DNA of 64,000 bases. Source: Streptomyces sp. 130. GTDB taxonomy: Bacteria > Actinomycetota > Actinomycetes > Streptomycetales > Streptomycetaceae. The position numbers were made by a program, and so were the translations under genes. The notes beneath the pieces were generated by a model that saw nothing but the letters and a program-made list of their open reading frames with translations, had not been told where the DNA came from and did not search any database. Below, piece after piece: positions 32,835 to 38,904 of the stretch. Each line of letters begins with the position of its first letter. Within the stretch, counting starts at the first letter, position 1. The stretch spans positions 1-64,000 of the forward strand of contig NZ_VJNO01000027.1 of NCBI RefSeq assembly GCF_007096885.1. Direction: 5' to 3'.

Positions 32835-33914
32835 GTGGTCCGCGCCGCCGTACTGCCCGCCGTCGGAGCTCCGCTGGAGATCACCGACATCGTCCTGCCC
32901 GAGCCCGGCCCCGGCCGGGTGCGCGTCCGTCTCGCCGCCGCCGGGGTCTGCCACTCCGACCTCTCGCTGTCCAACGGCACGATGCGGGTGCCCGTCCCCG
33001 CCGTCCTCGGCCACGAGGGCGCCGGCACCGTCGTCTCGGTCGGCGAGGGCGTCACCCACGTCGCCCCGGGCGACGGCGTCGTCCTCAACTGGGCGCCCTC
33101 CTGCGGCGACTGCCACCACTGCGGCATCGGCGAGGTGTGGCTCTGCGCGGGCGCCCTGGCCGGCGCGGCGAACGTGCACGCCCGCACCGCCGACGGCACC
33201 GACCTGCATCCCGGGCTGAACGTCGCCGCCTTCGCCGAGGAGACCGTCGTCGCCGGGAACTGCGTGCTGCCCGCCCCGGACGGCATCCCGCTCACCGACG
33301 CGGCGCTCCTGGGCTGCGCGGTGCTCACCGGATACGGCGCGGTCCACCACAGCGCCCGGGTCCGCGCGGGGGAGTCCGTCGTGGTGTTCGGCATCGGCGG
33401 CGTCGGTCTCGCCGTGCTCCAGTCCGCCCGGATCGCGGGCGCCTCGCAGGTCATCGCGGTGGACGTCTCCCCGGAGAAGGAGGAGCTGGCCCGCCGCGCC
33501 GGCGCCACGGACTTCGTCATCGCCTCGGAGACCACGCCCCGGGACATCCGGAAGCTCACCGGCGGCCAGGGCGCGGACGTGGCCGTCGAGTGCGTGGGGC
33601 GGGCGGCCACCATCCGCAGCGCCTGGGAGTCCACCCGTCGGGGCGGCCGGACCACGGTCGTCGGCATCGGCGGCAAGGACCAGCAGGTCACCTTCAACGC
33701 CCTGGAGATCTTCCACTGGGGCCGGTCCCTGACCGGCTGCGTCTACGGGGACAGCGACCCCGCCCGCGACCTCCCGGTGCTGGCGGACCACATCCGGGCG
33801 GGCCGCTTCGACCTCTCCATGATGGTCACCGGACACATCGGCCTGGACGGCATCCCCGCCGCCTTCGACAACATGATCGCGGGCAAGGGCGGCCGGGCGC
33901 TGGTGGTCTTCTAG
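32835..33914 (+). CDS. Zinc-dependent alcohol dehydrogenase (MDR family)
   Basis: Cytosolic enzyme of 359 residues in the class III-like zinc alcohol dehydrogenase group, interconverting an alcohol and its aldehyde with NAD(P). The catalytic zinc site is AGVCHSDLS and LGHEGAGTVVS. The structural zinc knuckle is CGDCHHCGIGEVWLC. The nucleotide-binding fold is VVFGIGGVGLAVLQ. GTG 32835 has GAGGAG ten bases upstream. It resembles mycothiol-dependent MscR (61596) in layout, but the zinc loop and substrate loop differ, so a general alcohol is more likely. The stop overlaps the stop of the convergent TetR gene by 2 bp within CTAG. Confidence 0.88.
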   Translation: MVRAAVLPAVGAPLEITDIVLPEPGPGRVRVRLAAAGVCHSDLSLSNGTMRVPVPAVLGHEGAGTVVSVGEGVTHVAPGDGVVLNWAPSCGDCHHCGIGEVWLCAGALAGAANVHARTADGTDLHPGLNVAAFAEETVVAGNCVLPAPDGIPLTDAALLGCAVLTGYGAVHHSARVRAGESVVVFGIGGVGLAVLQSARIAGASQVIAVDVSPEKEELARRAGATDFVIASETTPRDIRKLTGGQGADVAVECVGRAATIRSAWESTRRGGRTTVVGIGGKDQQVTFNALEIFHWGRSLTGCVYGDSDPARDLPVLADHIRAGRFDLSMMVTGHIGLDGIPAAFDNMIAGKGGRALVVF

Positions 33915-34570
33915 CCCGGTCCGCGGCGGGCGGGCTCCAGCTGTGCGTACTGCAGCTCCAGCCCGTCCACCAGCGCCCGCAGCCCGGTTTCAAAGGCCCC
34001 CTCGTCCACCTGCTGGCGCCGCTCGGCCAGCAGGTGGGCCTGGCCCAGGTGCGGGTAGTCGGCGGGGTCGTAGGCCGTCTCGTCGTCCACGAAACCCCGG
34101 GCGAAGGAGCCGAGCGCCGAGCCGGTGATGAAGTAGCGCATCAGCGCGCCGATGTACGTGGCCTGGGCCGGCGGCCACCCCGCGCGCACCATGGCCCCGA
34201 ACACGGCGTCCGCGACCCGCAGACCGGCCGGGCGGCGCCCGGGCCCCTGGGCGAGCACCGGGACGATGTGCGGATGCGCGGCGAGCGCGGCCCGGTAGGA
34301 GACCGCCCAGTCGTGCAGCGCGGCGCGCCAGTCCCGGGGGTCGGACTCCTCGAACATCGACAGGTCGACCTGCGCCGAGACGGCGTCGGCGACCGCGTCC
34401 AGGATCTCGTGCTTGTTGCGGAAGTGGTTGTACAGCGAGGGCCCGCTGACCCCCAGCTCGGCCGCCAGCCGGCGGGTCGACACCGCGTCGAGCCCTTCGG
34501 CGTCCACGAGGGCGCTCGCCGTCTCGACGATGCGTTCTCTGCTCAGGAGGGGCTTGCGCGGGCGGGCCAT
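33911..34570 (-). CDS. TetR-family regulator, probable repressor of the AAACTARCAGYGYTAGTTT regulon
   Basis: Regulator of 219 residues. The helix-turn-helix reads RIVETASALVDAEGLDAVSTRRLAAELGVSGPSLYNHFRNKHEILDAVADAV. The C-terminal half (HDWAVSYRAALAAHPHIVPVLAQGPG, ATYIGALMRYFITGSALGSFARGF) is the TetR_C type that usually binds acyl-CoA-like or aromatic ligands. It is divergent from an acyl-CoA dehydrogenase, and a palindrome lies in the 65-bp gap. The same palindrome precedes the aldehyde/alcohol dehydrogenase operon and the GCDH-like gene. Start ATG 34570; MCRMARPRK from 34579 is the alternative. Binding is inferred, not shown. Confidence 0.87.
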   Translation of the reverse strand: MARPRKPLLSRERIVETASALVDAEGLDAVSTRRLAAELGVSGPSLYNHFRNKHEILDAVADAVSAQVDLSMFEESDPRDWRAALHDWAVSYRAALAAHPHIVPVLAQGPGRRPAGLRVADAVFGAMVRAGWPPAQATYIGALMRYFITGSALGSFARGFVDDETAYDPADYPHLGQAHLLAERRQQVDEGAFETGLRALVDGLELQYAQLEPARRGPG

Positions 34571-34598
34571 GCGGCACATAGTAGGCCCTGCGATCCAA

Positions 34599-34617
34599 AA
34601 ACTAGCAGTGCTAATTA
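34599..34617. promoter_or_regulatory. Operator copy 3 of the AAACTARCAGYGYTAGTTT regulon
   Basis: AAACTAGCAGTGCTAATTA lies in the 65-bp gap between the divergent TetR and acyl-CoA dehydrogenase genes, 18 bp before the dehydrogenase start. Its position allows autoregulation and control of the enzyme gene together. Confidence 0.78.
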
Positions 34618-34635
34618 ACGCGGAGGGTGCGGCCG

Positions 34636-35787
34636 ATGAACCTGGAGCTGAGCGAGGAGCAGGAAGCCGTCCGGCAGCTCGCGAGGGACTTCGTGGCCCG
34701 CGATGTCACCCCGTACGCGGCCGAGTGGGACCGGTCCGAGAACGTCGACAAGTCGATCGTGAAGAAGCTGGGCGCCCTCGGCTTCCTCGGCCTGACCGTT
34801 CCGGAGGAGTACGGCGGCTCGGGCGGTGACCACCTCGCGTACTGCCTGGTGACCGAGGAGCTTGGCCGGGGCGACTCCTCGGTGCGCGGGATCGTCTCGG
34901 TCTCCCTGGGCCTGGTCGCCAAGACCGTCGCCGCCTGGGGCGACGAGGAGCAGAAGCGCCGCTGGCTGCCCCGGCTGACCTCGGGCGACGCGGTCGGCTG
35001 CTTCGGGCTCACCGAGCCCGGCACCGGCTCGGACGCGGGCAGCCTGACGACCCGGGCCGTGCGGGACGGCGCGGACTACGTCATCAACGGCAGCAAGATG
35101 TTCATCACCAACGGCACCTGGGCCGACGTGGTGCTCCTCTTCGCCCGCACCAACGACACCCCCGGCCACAAGGGCGTCTCCGCCTTCCTGGTCCCCGCCG
35201 ACACCCCCGGCCTCACCCGCCGCACCATCCACGGCAAGCTCGGCCTGCGCGGCCAGGCCACGGCCGAACTGGTCCTGGAGGACGTACGGGTGCCCGCGAG
35301 CGCCCTGCTGGGCCCCGAGGGCAAGGGCTTCTCCCTCGCCATGTCCGCCCTGGCCAAGGGCCGGATGTCGGTGGCGGCCGGCTGCGTCGGAATCGCCCAG
35401 GCGGCCCTGGACGCGGCCGTCGGATACGCGGGCGAACGCGAGCAGTTCGGCAGGCCCATCGCCGGCTACCAGCTGGTCCAGGAGCTCATCAGCGACATCT
35501 CCGTGGACGTCGAGGCCGCACGCCTGCTCACCTGGCGGGTCGCCGACCTCATCGACCGGGGCCAGGACTTCGCCACCGCCGCGTCCCGGGCCAAGCTGTT
35601 CGCCTCCGAGGCCGCCGTCCGCGCCGCCAGCAACGCCCTCCAGGTCTTCGGCGGCTACGGCTACATCGACGAGTACCCGGTCGGCAAGCTGCTCCGGGAC
35701 GCCCGCGTGATGACGCTCTACGAGGGCACCAGCCAGATCCAGAAGCTGATCATCGGCCGCGCCCTGACGGGGGTCTCCGCGTTCTGA
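34636..35787 (+). CDS. Acyl-CoA dehydrogenase (short/branched-chain type)
   Basis: Cytosolic FAD enzyme of 383 residues that introduces a 2,3-double bond into an acyl-CoA. It carries LTVPEEYGGSGG, GCFGLTEPGTGSDAG, KMFITNGTWAD, REQFGRPIAGYQLVQ and QVFGGYGYIDEYPVGKLLRDARVMTLYEGTSQIQ, where Glu363 is the expected base. Length and motifs match the short-chain and branched-chain group (butyryl, isovaleryl, 2-methylbutyryl). ATG 34636 has CGGAGGG upstream. The operator in its promoter links it to the aldehyde/alcohol dehydrogenase operon and the GCDH-like gene, so these enzymes may act on one carbon source. Confidence 0.9.
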   Translation: MNLELSEEQEAVRQLARDFVARDVTPYAAEWDRSENVDKSIVKKLGALGFLGLTVPEEYGGSGGDHLAYCLVTEELGRGDSSVRGIVSVSLGLVAKTVAAWGDEEQKRRWLPRLTSGDAVGCFGLTEPGTGSDAGSLTTRAVRDGADYVINGSKMFITNGTWADVVLLFARTNDTPGHKGVSAFLVPADTPGLTRRTIHGKLGLRGQATAELVLEDVRVPASALLGPEGKGFSLAMSALAKGRMSVAAGCVGIAQAALDAAVGYAGEREQFGRPIAGYQLVQELISDISVDVEAARLLTWRVADLIDRGQDFATAASRAKLFASEAAVRAASNALQVFGGYGYIDEYPVGKLLRDARVMTLYEGTSQIQKLIIGRALTGVSAF

Positions 35788-35846
35788 GTACCGTCTGAGT
35801 ACTCGTACGGATGTGGCGTGCGTCATACAGTCGGATGCTGGGCGTC

Positions 35847-36137
35847 ATGAGTGAGACGACACCGGTCAGACAGCAGAACACCGCCGCCTACTTCGGCCAG
35901 GCCGTCGCGTCCTTCGGGGTCGCGATGGCCGCGGTGACCCTCGGGATCTACTACCTCGACGCCGACGCCTGGGTCCGCGCCTTCCTCGCCATCGGCATCC
36001 TCTACCTGGTCACGTCCTGCTTCACCCTGGCCAAGGTCGTCCGGGACAAGCAGGAGGCGGGCCAGCTGGTCAGCCGGGTCGACCAGGCCCGGCTGGAGAA
36101 GATCCTCGCCGAGCACGACCCCTTCCAGAAGCTCTGA
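35847..36137 (+). CDS. YiaA/YiaB two-helix membrane protein
   Basis: Small inner-membrane protein of 96 residues with the YiaAB two-helix domain: FGQAVASFGVAMAAVTLGIYYLDADAWVRAFLAIGILYLVTSCFTLAKVVRDKQE. A cytosolic tail follows (VSRVDQARLEKILAEHDPFQKL). The role is unknown across the family. ATG 35847 (MSETTPVRQQNTAAYF) is preferred over ATG 35835. It appears monocistronic. Confidence 0.85.
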   Translation: MSETTPVRQQNTAAYFGQAVASFGVAMAAVTLGIYYLDADAWVRAFLAIGILYLVTSCFTLAKVVRDKQEAGQLVSRVDQARLEKILAEHDPFQKL

Positions 36138-36160
36138 GAGCCCACCCGCGACACGTTTCC

Positions 36161-36176
36161 CTAAGCGCTTGCTCAG
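36161..36176. promoter_or_regulatory. CTAAGCGCTTGCTCAG operator, copy 1
   Basis: This 16-mer is identical to 37423-37438. It contains the palindrome AAGCGCTT inside a looser CTaAGC...GCTcAG symmetry. It sits 47 bp before the TetR gene at 36224, so autoregulation is likely. The assignment to that TetR is inference. Confidence 0.75.
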
Positions 36177-36223
36177 GATCGGGGTAGGGTGTGCCTCCTG
36201 CTGACTGAGAGGGGCGAGCGACG

Positions 36224-36847
36224 ATGAGCACGGCGCAGGAGACCGACGCCGAGGACCCGCCGTGGGCCGAGGTGACGCCCGAGGCCGCCCGGCGGCTCCT
36301 CGTCGCGGCCGTCGACGCCTTCGCCGAGCGCGGGTACCACGCGACCACCACCCGGGACATCGCGGGCCGCGCCGGAATGAGCCCCGCCGCGCTCTACATC
36401 CACTACAAGACCAAGGAAGAGCTGCTCCACCGGATCAGCAGGATCGGCCACGACCGGGCCCTGGCCGTGCTGGAGGCCGCCGCCGACGGCGACGGCACGG
36501 CCGCCGAACGGCTCGCCACCGCCGTCCGGTCCTTCGTCCGCTGGCACGCCGAACGGCACGCCACCGCCCGCGTGGTCCAGTACGAGCTGGACGCGCTCGG
36601 CGAGGAGCACCGCACCGAGATCATCGCGCTGCGCCGCAAGACCGACGCGGTGGTGCGCCGGATCATCGGTGAGGGCGTCGCCTCCGGCGAGTTCGACGTA
36701 CCGGACGTGCCGGGCACCACGCTCGCGGTGCTGTCGCTCTGCATCGACGTGGCGCGCTGGTTCAACGCGCAGGGCAGCCGGACGCCCGACGAGGTCGCCG
36801 AGCTGTACGCCGGCCTGGTGCTGCGCATGGTCGCCGCCGGACGCTGA
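36224..36847 (+). CDS. TetR-family regulator, probable binder of CTAAGCGCTTGCTCAG
   Basis: Regulator of 207 residues. The helix-turn-helix reads RLLVAAVDAFAERGYHATTTRDIAGRAGMSPAALYIHYKTKEELLHRI. The C-terminal half (VRWHAERHATARVVQYELDALGEEHRTEIIALRRKTDAVVRRIIGEGVASGEF) fits the KstR/FadR-like TetR_C group that senses acyl-CoAs. ATG 36224 has GAGGGGCGAG upstream. The MaoC hydratase gene facing it shares its operator, so it likely represses a fatty-acyl or polyketide-like degradation step. A strong terminator separates the two. Confidence 0.87.
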   Translation: MSTAQETDAEDPPWAEVTPEAARRLLVAAVDAFAERGYHATTTRDIAGRAGMSPAALYIHYKTKEELLHRISRIGHDRALAVLEAAADGDGTAAERLATAVRSFVRWHAERHATARVVQYELDALGEEHRTEIIALRRKTDAVVRRIIGEGVASGEFDVPDVPGTTLAVLSLCIDVARWFNAQGSRTPDEVAELYAGLVLRMVAAGR

Positions 36848-36856
36848 GCACGACCG

Positions 36857-36887
36857 CACCCCCGGCCCCCTCGTGGGGCCGGGGGTG
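36857..36887. terminator. Bidirectional hairpin terminator between TetR and MaoC genes
   Basis: A perfect 13-bp stem (CACCCCCGGCCCC / GGGGCCGGGGGTG) with a five-base loop lies between two convergent genes. Confidence 0.85.
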
Positions 36888-36912
36888 TTCGCGTACGCAC
36901 ACCGGCGCGGGC

Positions 36913-37374
36913 TCAGAAGTAGTAGCGCGACACCGACTCGGCGACGCACGCCGGCTTGTCGCCGCCCTCGCGCTCGACCGTCACGACGGCGGTGATCTGT
37001 ACGCCGCCGCCCGCCTCTTCGACGCTCTTCAGGACGGCCGTCGCGCGCACCCGCGAGCCCACGGGCACGGGGGAGGGGAAGCGGACCTTGTTGGTGCCGT
37101 AGTTGATGCCCATCTTCGCGCCCTCGACCGCCATGACCTGCGGGACGAGCACCGGCAGCAGCGACAGCGTCAGATAGCCGTGCGCGATGGTCGTCCCGAA
37201 CGGGCCGGCCGCCGCCTTCTCCGGGTCCACGTGAATCCACTGGTGGTCGCCGGTGGCGTCGGCGAACAGGTCGATCCGCTTCTGGTCGATCTCCAGCCAG
37301 TCGCTGTACCCCAGCTGCTCGCCCACGCCGTCCCGCAGCTCCTGCGCGGAGTCGAAGATCCTCGGCTCAGCCAT
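36913..37374 (-). CDS. MaoC-family (R)-specific enoyl-CoA hydratase
   Basis: Hot-dog-fold enzyme of 153 residues that adds water to a trans-2-enoyl-CoA. The hydratase-2 motif is present as FADATGDHQWIHVDPEKAAAGPFGTTIAHGYLTLSL, with the Asp and His catalytic pair. INYGTNKVRFPSPVPVGSRVRA completes the family signature. ATG 37374 has GGGAG upstream. The promoter carries the same 16-bp operator as the TetR gene at 36224, located 49 bp upstream of the start. The same region also serves the divergent soxR gene. Confidence 0.9.
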   Translation of the reverse strand: MAEPRIFDSAQELRDGVGEQLGYSDWLEIDQKRIDLFADATGDHQWIHVDPEKAAAGPFGTTIAHGYLTLSLLPVLVPQVMAVEGAKMGINYGTNKVRFPSPVPVGSRVRATAVLKSVEEAGGGVQITAVVTVEREGGDKPACVAESVSRYYF

Positions 37375-37422
37375 GTTCCTGCTCCCTGCCTTCCGCTCTG
37401 CCGACCGTCCATCGCGCACTGT

Positions 37423-37438
37423 CTAAGCGCTTGCTCAG
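37423..37438. promoter_or_regulatory. CTAAGCGCTTGCTCAG operator, copy 2
   Basis: Exact match to 36161-36176, located upstream of the MaoC gene on the minus strand and 67 bp from the soxR start on the plus strand. It ties MaoC to the TetR at 36224. Confidence 0.75.
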
Positions 37439-37505
37439 CATCCTTGGCGGCTGCGTTCCTGTCAACGACGGATGGGCCGAGCACCGGCGGCGTAGGCTTC
37501 GAGGG

Positions 37506-38021
37506 GTGCCCCAGATCCCGCAGACACTTCACGAACTCACCGTCGGCCAGCTCTCCGCGCGCAGTGGCGCCGCCGTGTCGGCCCTGCACTTCTACGAGGC
37601 CAAGGGCCTGATCAGCAGCCGCCGCACGAGCGGCAACCAGCGCCGCTACAGCAGGGACGCGCTGCGCCGGGTCGCCTTCGTCCGCGCTGCCCAGCGGGTG
37701 GGCATCCCGCTGGCCACGATCCGCGAGGCGCTGGCCGAACTCCCCGAGGAGCGCACCCCGAACCGCGACGACTGGGCGCGGCTCTCGCACGCCTGGCGCT
37801 CCGAGCTGGACGACCGGATCAAGCAGCTGGGCCGGCTCCGCGACCACCTCACCGACTGCATCGGCTGCGGCTGCCTGTCGCTGGAGACCTGCGTCCTGTC
37901 CAACCCGGACGACATCAGCGGGGAGAGGATCAGCGGTTCGCGTCTGATGCCGGAGCGCCGCACGGCGGACCGCGCACCGGTGAGCCGCGAGCGGGCGGAG
38001 AGCGCCGAGGGCTGCTGCTGA
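37506..38021 (+). CDS. soxR: Redox-sensing MerR-family regulator SoxR
   Basis: Regulator of 171 residues. The MerR winged helix (LTVGQLSARSGAAVSALHFYEAKGLISSRRTSGNQRRYSRDALRRVAFVRAAQRVGIPLATIREALAELP) is followed by a dimerisation helix. The [2Fe-2S] ligand cluster CIGCGCLSLETC matches the SoxR C-x2-C-x-C-x5-C pattern. SoxR in Streptomyces senses redox-active natural products such as actinorhodin. The C-terminal tail ends in CC. GTG 37506 is the likely start; TAGGCT about ten bases upstream suggests a leaderless or very short leader. It is divergent from the MaoC gene. Confidence 0.92.
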   Translation: MPQIPQTLHELTVGQLSARSGAAVSALHFYEAKGLISSRRTSGNQRRYSRDALRRVAFVRAAQRVGIPLATIREALAELPEERTPNRDDWARLSHAWRSELDDRIKQLGRLRDHLTDCIGCGCLSLETCVLSNPDDISGERISGSRLMPERRTADRAPVSRERAESAEGCC

Positions 38022-38032
38022 CCGAGGGGCGC

Positions 38033-38059
38033 CGAGCGGCCCGCGCGGCGGGCCGCTCG
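38033..38059. terminator. Hairpin terminator between soxR and zinc-ribbon gene
   Basis: A 12-bp perfect stem (CGAGCGGCCCGC / GCGGGCCGCTCG) with a three-base loop between convergent genes. Confidence 0.8.
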
Positions 38060-38063
38060 CCTC

Positions 38064-38675
38064 TCAGGCCACCGTCGCCAGCTCGCCCGCCAGGTCCCGG
38101 CGGGCCCGCGCCAGGGCCGCCGGGGTGAGCACGGGCTGCGGCACCACGATCCCGCACCCGGTGCAGACCGGGCCCGACCAGGGCTCGCTGTCCAGGTCGT
38201 GCCGCCAGGTGATCCTGGTCCTGCCGCACACCGGGCAGCCGGTGCCGGGCTCCGCCTCCAGGGCCGAGATCAGCCGCGCCAGCACCTCGGCGAGCGGGGC
38301 CGAGGGGTGGACCGCCGGGTCGTCGCAGCGCGCGACGCCGTTGCCGCCCCAGGTGCGCCGGTGCCAGTCGTCGAAGGCGCCGGGCCGGCGCAGCCCCCGG
38401 TGCTTCTCCCGCCGGCGGCGCTCCGCGAACCCCGCCTCGTAACCGAGCCAGACCGTGCGGGCCCGCTCCAGCTCGTCCAGTGCCCGCACCAGCCGCACCG
38501 GGTCCGGGGACCGGTCCTCGGGGGCTATGCCGTGCCGTGCGCACAGATGGTCCCAGGTGGCCCGGTGCCCGTAAGGGGCGAAGCGTTCCAGGCACTTGCG
38601 TAGCGAGTACCGCCGCAGTGCCAGATCGCTCCTCGGGTCGCGGACCTGTCTCGCCAGACTCCGGAAACCGGCCAT
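38064..38675 (-). CDS. Hypothetical zinc-ribbon protein
   Basis: Protein of 203 residues that I do not recognise. The N-terminal two thirds are rich in Arg, Trp and His (SLRKCLERFAPYGHRATWDHLCARHGI; LERARTVWLGYEAGFAERRRREKHRGLRRPGAFDDWHRRTWGG). The C-terminal part carries a rubredoxin-like zinc ribbon, CPVCG...CTGCG, with 22 residues between the knuckles. This suggests binding to nucleic acid or another protein. ATG 38675 has CGGAGGTGG upstream, a strong ribosome site. It is convergent with soxR. Confidence 0.7.
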   Translation of the reverse strand: MAGFRSLARQVRDPRSDLALRRYSLRKCLERFAPYGHRATWDHLCARHGIAPEDRSPDPVRLVRALDELERARTVWLGYEAGFAERRRREKHRGLRRPGAFDDWHRRTWGGNGVARCDDPAVHPSAPLAEVLARLISALEAEPGTGCPVCGRTRITWRHDLDSEPWSGPVCTGCGIVVPQPVLTPAALARARRDLAGELATVA

Positions 38676-38904
38676 TGAGCCGCCACCTCCGTCGCTCGTA
38701 CTCCGTCGCCCGTACTTCGGCGTCAGGGGATGGACGTACGACTGCCCGGATCGGCTCCATTCAAGGGCCGGAACGTCCAGAAGATGAGACGCCGCACAGA
38801 ATCCACCGGCATGTGGCGATTCGGAAAAGGTGACCGATGTTCATCTTACCGGCCGGTCATACCGCCGGTAACCTGCCGCGCATCGGCCTCTCGGAGGAGT
38901 ACGC

